From assembly GCF_004379255.2 (NCBI RefSeq), contig NC_056033.1:42868719-42932718 (forward strand): 64,000 nucleotides of DNA, written 5' to 3'. Every line of letters starts with the position of its first letter. Positions within the stretch are counted from its first letter, which is position 1. This DNA comes from Salvia splendens. Lineage: Eukaryota; Streptophyta; Magnoliopsida; Lamiales; Lamiaceae. The translations under genes and the position numbers were made by a program. The notes below the pieces were generated by a model. It saw only the letters and a program-made list of their open reading frames with translations. It was not told where the DNA came from and made no database searches. Shown one piece after another: positions 59,156 to 64,000 of the stretch.

Positions 59156-61279
59156 TCAGAGAATCAATCCCTTTGGGGAGTCTGGTTTTTGGTTGCTCGG
59201 AGTCGGAGTCGGATTCGTTGTAGTCGAAGCAGCGTCTGGTGAATCAGTTATGTCGAGCTTAGTGTAACCTTGAGCTTCATTTCTCCCCTGCTCTTCCTCT
59301 GCGACTTTATCGAGCGTTTTCTGTCCAACATCCTCGGCCGCCTTTTGAACACGGCTGAAAGCACCGGTTACCCATGTAGCGCCAGTCAGGATGTATCGGT
59401 TTTTCATGACGGCCGTTCCTGCACTACTGACGGTCTGTCCAGCAGCAGCAAAAGCTGTCTTAGTCTTCTCGGAAACCTGGAACTTCTCATCTACTTCCTT
59501 CACTTTGTCGTTGACTATGGTTGCTCCAACAGTGATTTTCTCACTCAGCCCAATCTTCTGGTCCAGCGATGCTACTGTGGCTGATGCAGTTGATATGAGT
59601 TGGTGCCTCTCGTCAAAAGACTTTGCCCTGTTAAGCGCATCTTTCCCTAATATAAAACCCTTGGCTACCATGCCGCTGACAACGTCCTCTGCCTTCTGCG
59701 CAGCAGCTGCAACACCAACACCTGCATTATCACCTTGTGATGCCTGGAAAAAAATATATGTTCAATAAATCCACGCAAGAGGTTGCATTTAAATAAATGA
59801 TGAAACAAAAGTTTCAATACTGTAGCTGCTGCTGCTGCTGCCGATGCTGGCAGCGTATAGTTTGGTTCAAGGGAAATGGTGACTGTTTGGTCCACTATTG
59901 TAGCTCCCTGCAGAAGATCAGAAAGCTTAAAAGTTTGCCTTCCACAACGAAACATGAGTTTCTTCCTATCTTTCATGTTTCTATAATTCATAGCAAATAC
60001 TCAGAAATCAACCTGCATTTGGCTGAAAACAATCCTCAGTAATCAGTATTTAGAAAGTCTTTATGATGGAGTTTCTTTATGACAATCACTTGTGAACATA
60101 AACAATTAAGGATTAAGGAAAGGAAGGACATTCAACTGTAAGGAGAAAACAAAATTTTGACTCAGAAAGAATGATAATTTTTTGGCTCAGCCAAAGTCTC
60201 GAATTACAATGTCAATTATTACGGTAAAACAAAATGTTAGGTCCCATCAGTTAGTCCAAATGGTTTGGATTTGTGAGCAGTTACATACTAAATGGTTAAC
60301 AAATAAATCTCATTTTCCTAAAACCAAACAAAACCCACTCCCAAGTTTAGCAGATGTGGAAAAAAATCATGTACAGTTTCATATAATCTATTTCCCACAG
60401 ATTATCGTCCCGGCCCAACAACACATAGGATAAGAGCTTTGTGAAGGGTACCGAAAGAAGAACAGCAGTCTCAGCATTCTGAGCATCGACGAAAGTGACA
60501 TATGCAGATTGAGATCTCTCATTTTCACTGAAAAACAAGAAAACACATAATGAGAATTTCCAACCAACATGGAGCAAGAGTCCGAGCACCTAAGGATCTG
60601 TGACCGAACCTTTTCATTTCAACGTATTGGATTACCCCAGTGAAGGAAAAGAACTCCTGGATGTCTTGTTCTGTTGCACCCAGTGAGACATTGCTCACTT
60701 TCACAGTCTTGGTCTGCCATGAACAAAGAAGCTGACAAAATGAGATAGAGCTAGGGAATTGTAGAGGCGCGAGAGGTCTTTAAATATACAATTCCAGTTC
60801 AACGTTATAAACATCTATCCTTGATAAATAATCACATCCAACTCAAATAACTGAATGTAATAACGCATCAAAATATTAGTCCCTATATCAATCTCCTGGC
60901 GATAAAATAGTTACTGTTATCTATGAACACACACACAATCGCATAGAAGATTTGATGAATAACCTCAATTCCAGTTTAATAGTGATATCCTCACGTGAAA
61001 ACATCCAAAAAATGCTCAACAAATTGAAAACCAATCAGGAAAAAAATAGCTATAATCTCATCTCGATCCACTTAAGCAGCACAGTACCAAATCTAAAATC
61101 GAAACCAAATCTTCACGGAAGCCTAAATTTCTATTATATCTCGCTCAACAATCAACATAAATACCACGAAAAAAGACGGGAAGAAAATTGAAAATTCCAA
61201 CGGTATTCGATAAATTCGTGCCTACCAATACAGAAAATGGGAAAAAAAGTGAATCAATCAGATATATGCTCACCGTCAT
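59156..61279 (-). CDS. BPA1: BPA1-like (binding partner of ACD11) RRM protein
   Basis: Five coding exons: 61274-61279, 60610-60713, 60452-60527, 59821-59907, 59156-59743, giving 286 residues. A single N-terminal RRM (about 4-90) starts TKTVKVSNVSLGATEQDIQE and includes QSAYVTFVDAQNAETAVLLS and GATIVDQTVTISLE. An Ala-rich segment (ASAAAAAAT) follows. A long helical region comes next, with MVAKGFILGKDALNRAKSFD, KIGLSEKITVGATIVNDKVK and KNRYILTGATWVTGAFSRVQ. The tail is Thr/Pro/Ser-rich. The family includes Arabidopsis BPA1 (At5g16840), which binds the lipid-transfer protein ACD11 and modulates cell death. The first coding exon has only the ATG and one more codon. Confidence 0.92.
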
Positions 61280-61820
61280 TGCATGCGCGTGCGTGTGATC
61301 ACAGGAGAGATGCGAGAGGGATTTGAATCTGTGAATAAACTGCAATAATCCGTGCGAAGAGTTTGTGAGAGAAGTTGGAGATATGAGTTATGAATTTGTT
61401 GGTCTTGGAAATTAAGGTTCCATTTTTCTCTACAGTTCAATGACCAATGCGACTAGCGACTCTCTCAAAAAGTTAATTTTGCATGGGAATTTTAGGTGGA
61501 TCAAATCGAATCGCACTGAACTTCACTGGAGAGTACCCGTTTTTAGGAATTTTAATGTTCTCGTGAGAAAAGCAAACTGTATTTGGAATAATAGACAATT
61601 TTATGTTGGGCAGATTGACAAAAAAAATTGACCAAATTTCCCGCACATTAAAAATGGCCCTTATTATTATGAAGTTTAACATTATTCATATTTTCTTATT
61701 AAGCTTTAATTTTGATCAAGTTGTATTTGATATGACAATCAAAATTTTGAGTTTATATCTCCATTTTCATACTAATTTTTACCAGTTGGCAATGCATATG
61801 AAGTAAGTATATTATATCAA
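61280..61820. other. Promoter-side spacer of the BPA1-like gene
   Basis: AT-rich with no recognised coding sequence. It ends at the boundary of the Ty3/gypsy element. Confidence 0.55.
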
Positions 61821-62502
61821 TGATGAGTCCGCGAGTTTCTGATGGTGAAGAATGCTGGAAAACACAGATCACGACATAGAGAATTTACGTGGTTCGATTT
61901 ACTGAGGTAAATCTACGTCCACGGGAAGAAAAGAGGGCAGAGTTGTATTGCTTGATCTGTTTTCTACAGCTTACAATACAGACTTGCTATTTTATATTTG
62001 ATCTCTAGAAAGCGAGAGAGTCTAACCCTATCTATCTGATCTAGGTTCTATTTATACAAAGGACCAAGATCGTGGCATGCAGCACCATTTACTAGGTAGT
62101 GGATGTCGTGGAGATCGTGGCGATCTTGCATGGGTCCACTATCCTGCATGAGTTAATGACCGCTTGACACCACTAAATAGATCGTGGGTGTAGTGGAGGT
62201 GGAAATCCTGCATGAGTCCACTATCTCCTAGTTCGGTCGAATACTGAGACCGAACTGCTGAATTGTTGCCGGGCAGCTTTTGCCGATCTGAGAGTAGAGC
62301 TTGATGCCGACCTGAGAGCAGAGTTTGATTGGTTGGCTTTTACCGAGCTGTAGGCTGGGGCCGAACTCTTTGGTTGTGCCGAACTGAACTCTTTAGTCAT
62401 GCCGGACTGATACTCCTTAGTCATGCCGAACTGATACTCTTTCTTGGGCTTTAGGCTGATGGGCTTTACTGCTGTTGGGCTTGTTTAGTACGTACTCCAT
62501 CA
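61821..62502 (-). repeat. Probable 3' LTR, about 682 bp
   Basis: On the minus strand it starts TGATGGAGTACG immediately after a G-run and ends GGACTCATCA, giving TG..CA termini with TGATG/CATCA inverted ends. Its partner LTR is outside the window, so length and target duplication cannot be confirmed; TGATGG at 61840 is an alternative outer end. Confidence 0.6.
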
Positions 62503-62599
62503 CTACCCCCCCCGAAAAGTGAAGTGAATCACTTCGGCATTCTGGATAAAGGTACGGGGTAAGTTGATGTTTGTCCTTGGTCTGATGAAGTGAACTCTT

Positions 62600-63060
62600 C
62601 TTTGACCGGACTTGGTTTGCGTCCTAATTTGGCGAGTTTTATCGCTCGGATCGAACTTTCCGTTGTCCTAATTTGGGGATCGGACTTTCCCTTGTCCTAA
62701 TTCGGCGAGTTTTATCGCGTGGATCGGACTTTCCCTTGTCCTAATTCAGGCAAGTTTTATCGCGTGAATCGGACTTTTGTTGCAGTTCGTTTCAGACGAA
62801 GTGCTTGATTTTTAAGCCGAATTGTGGTCTTGTATCCTCTTTAGAAGCTTGGACTTCACAATCGTTGGCTTATTGCAGTTCGTTTCAGACGAAGTGCTTG
62901 ATTTTTAAGCCGAATTGTGGTCTTGTATCCTCTTTAGAAGCTTTGACTCACAATCGTTGGCTTGTTGCAGCTCGTTTCAGACGAACTGTTTGTTTAAGCT
63001 GAATTGTGGTCTTGTATCTTCTGTAGAAGCTTTGACTCACAATCGTTGGCTTGTATATGT
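62600..63060. repeat. Tandem repeats in the 3' region of the Tat-like element
   Basis: Two tracts: about 50 bp units around GGATCGGACTTTCCCTTGTC and GCGAGTTTTATCGC at 62635-62780, and three about 90 bp units around GTTTCAGACGAASTG and GAATTGTGGTCTTGTATC at about 62780-63055. Copies have diverged. Such arrays are a known trait of Tat-lineage 3' regions. Confidence 0.75.
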
Positions 63061-63238
63061 TCTAAGAAGGGGATCAGCCTTCGAAGAACAAGATACCTCA
63101 GTAACATTTGTAAGAGACGACACGCACAGAGACAGACAAAACACACAGACAAAACGCACAGAGACAAATAAAGACCAAGTAAACCAAATAAAGCACATTG
63201 ACTGAACAGGACTCAAGACTGACTGACCGGACTGTCTC

Positions 63239-64000
63239 TTACAAATGGAACTTTTTGAGGTTGGAAATGTGCCATGTTCGGGGTACCTGTTCTCCTGACA
63301 TGTGAGCCAATTTGTAAGACCCTTTGCCGAGGACTTCTGACACCCGATACGGACCTTCCCATGTGGGTTCGAGCTTGCCCAGCTTTTCTGCTCGGCTTAC
63401 TTCGTTGTTTCTCAAGACGAGATCTCCCACTTGAAATTGCAGCTTCTTCACCCTTTGGTTGTAATACCGGGCTACTTGCTCCTTGTACTTGGCTGCTTTT
63501 ATGCATGCCAATTCTCTTCTTTCTTCGGCAAGATCTAGCTCGGCTCTCAGTCCGTCGTCATTCATTTCTGAGGAGAAATTTAGAGTTCGGGGACTGGGTA
63601 CGCCGATCTCCACCGGAATTACGGCTTCAGTGCCGTACACCAGACTGTACGGAGTTTCACCGTTGGAGGTTGTGGGTGTAGTTCGGTAGGACCATAGGAC
63701 TTGAGGGAGATTTTCTACCCATTGTCCTTTGGCTTGTTCTAACCGAGCTTTTAACCCTTTCACCAGGATACGATTTGTTACCTCCGTTTGTCCGTTTGCT
63801 TGTGGATGAGAGACCGAAGTGAACCGCTGTTGAATATTCAGCTCTTGGCACCAATTCTTGAACGTCTTGTCGGTGAACTGAGTCCCGTTATCCGAGATGA
63901 GGATGTGGGGTATGCCAAATCGGCACACTATGTTCTTCCAGACGAAATCCAATGCCTTCGAGCTCGTTATCGTAGCTAATGGTTCAGCTTCCACCCACTT
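63239..64000 (-). CDS. pol: Retrotransposon polyprotein, integrase C-terminal part (partial)
   Basis: About 254 residues are open from the window edge to the stop at 63239. The integrase core retains the second catalytic Asp (ILISDNGTQFTD) and the catalytic Glu (HPQANGQTEVTNR). It ends with the C-terminal domain VGDLVLRNNEV and the GPY/F-type WEGPYRVSEVLGKGSYKL. The protein stops at TWHISNLKKFHL with no chromodomain. The frame is intact here, so the element may be fairly young. The N-terminal zinc finger and first Asp, and the rest of pol, lie beyond the window. Confidence 0.9.
   Translation of the reverse strand, partial: KWVEAEPLATITSSKALDFVWKNIVCRFGIPHILISDNGTQFTDKTFKNWCQELNIQQRFTSVSHPQANGQTEVTNRILVKGLKARLEQAKGQWVENLPQVLWSYRTTPTTSNGETPYSLVYGTEAVIPVEIGVPSPRTLNFSSEMNDDGLRAELDLAEERRELACIKAAKYKEQVARYYNQRVKKLQFQVGDLVLRNNEVSRAEKLGKLEPTWEGPYRVSEVLGKGSYKLAHMSGEQVPRTWHISNLKKFHL

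Larger units (their letters stand above)
61821..64000 (-). mobile_element. Ty3/gypsy (Tat-like) LTR retrotransposon, 3' part, cut by window edge
   Basis: Read on the minus strand, the window contains the end of integrase (63239-64000), a long 3' untranslated region with two tandem-repeat tracts, a G-rich polypurine tract (complement of about 62503-62516), and a probable LTR (61821-62502). The rest lies beyond 64000. A long non-coding spacer between integrase and LTR and the lack of a chromodomain suit the Tat branch. Confidence 0.8.

Overview
This is plant nuclear DNA, almost certainly from a eudicot. The genes are rich in introns with GT..AG junctions, spacers are AT-rich, and there are plant-specific families (TOL, BPA1, a PPR protein, a defensin-like peptide) and plant transposons (Athila- and Tat-type LTR elements, hAT, Tourist and Stowaway MITEs). 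An asterid/Lamiales source is a guess. Gene models were built by eye from splice sites and frame continuity; every multi-exon model given here keeps an open frame across all of its junctions.

Layout, left to right: (1) an acidic, SAP-like nuclear protein (870-4165, +) with internal repeats; (2) protein phosphatase 4 regulatory subunit 2 (5069-7530, +); (3) a 32-exon exportin-1/CRM1 gene (8862-17377, -); (4) a spacer with two sister MITEs; (5) a small, very basic protein (20114-21632, -); (6) a 3.7 kb spacer holding a decayed NLR fragment bracketed by a diverged direct repeat; (7) a 1069-codon PPR protein (25399-30051, +); (8) an ATAD3-type AAA ATPase (31333-42465, -) whose last exon is split by a 6954 bp LTR retrotransposon (31598-38551); (9) a defensin-like peptide gene (43847-44696, +); (10) a GT47 exostosin-family glycosyltransferase (45432-48671, -); (11) a short secreted-peptide reading frame meeting the 3' end of a TOM1-like (TOL) gene (49846-52471, -), which has a MITE in an intron and a triplicated repeat in its leader; (12) a hAT element, then a peptidyl-tRNA hydrolase 2 gene (55290-57775, +); (13) an intron-containing tRNA-Tyr; (14) a BPA1-like RRM gene (59156-61279, -); (15) the 3' part of a second Ty3/gypsy element on the minus strand, running off the right edge.

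The host genes are housekeeping or trafficking functions: nuclear export, phosphatase regulation, a mitochondrial AAA ATPase, ubiquitin-cargo sorting, wall or glycan synthesis, and translation rescue. They form no operon or pathway. Their order does match, from memory, an Arabidopsis chromosome 5 segment (about At5g16840 to At5g17160), so the window looks like an ancestral euchromatic block broken up by mobile DNA. The most striking feature is the very young retrotransposon: its LTRs look identical, it has a perfect ACAAG target duplication, it carries gag-protease but no pol, and each LTR holds six copies of a GC-rich palindrome. It interrupts ATAD3 within a few codons of the join.
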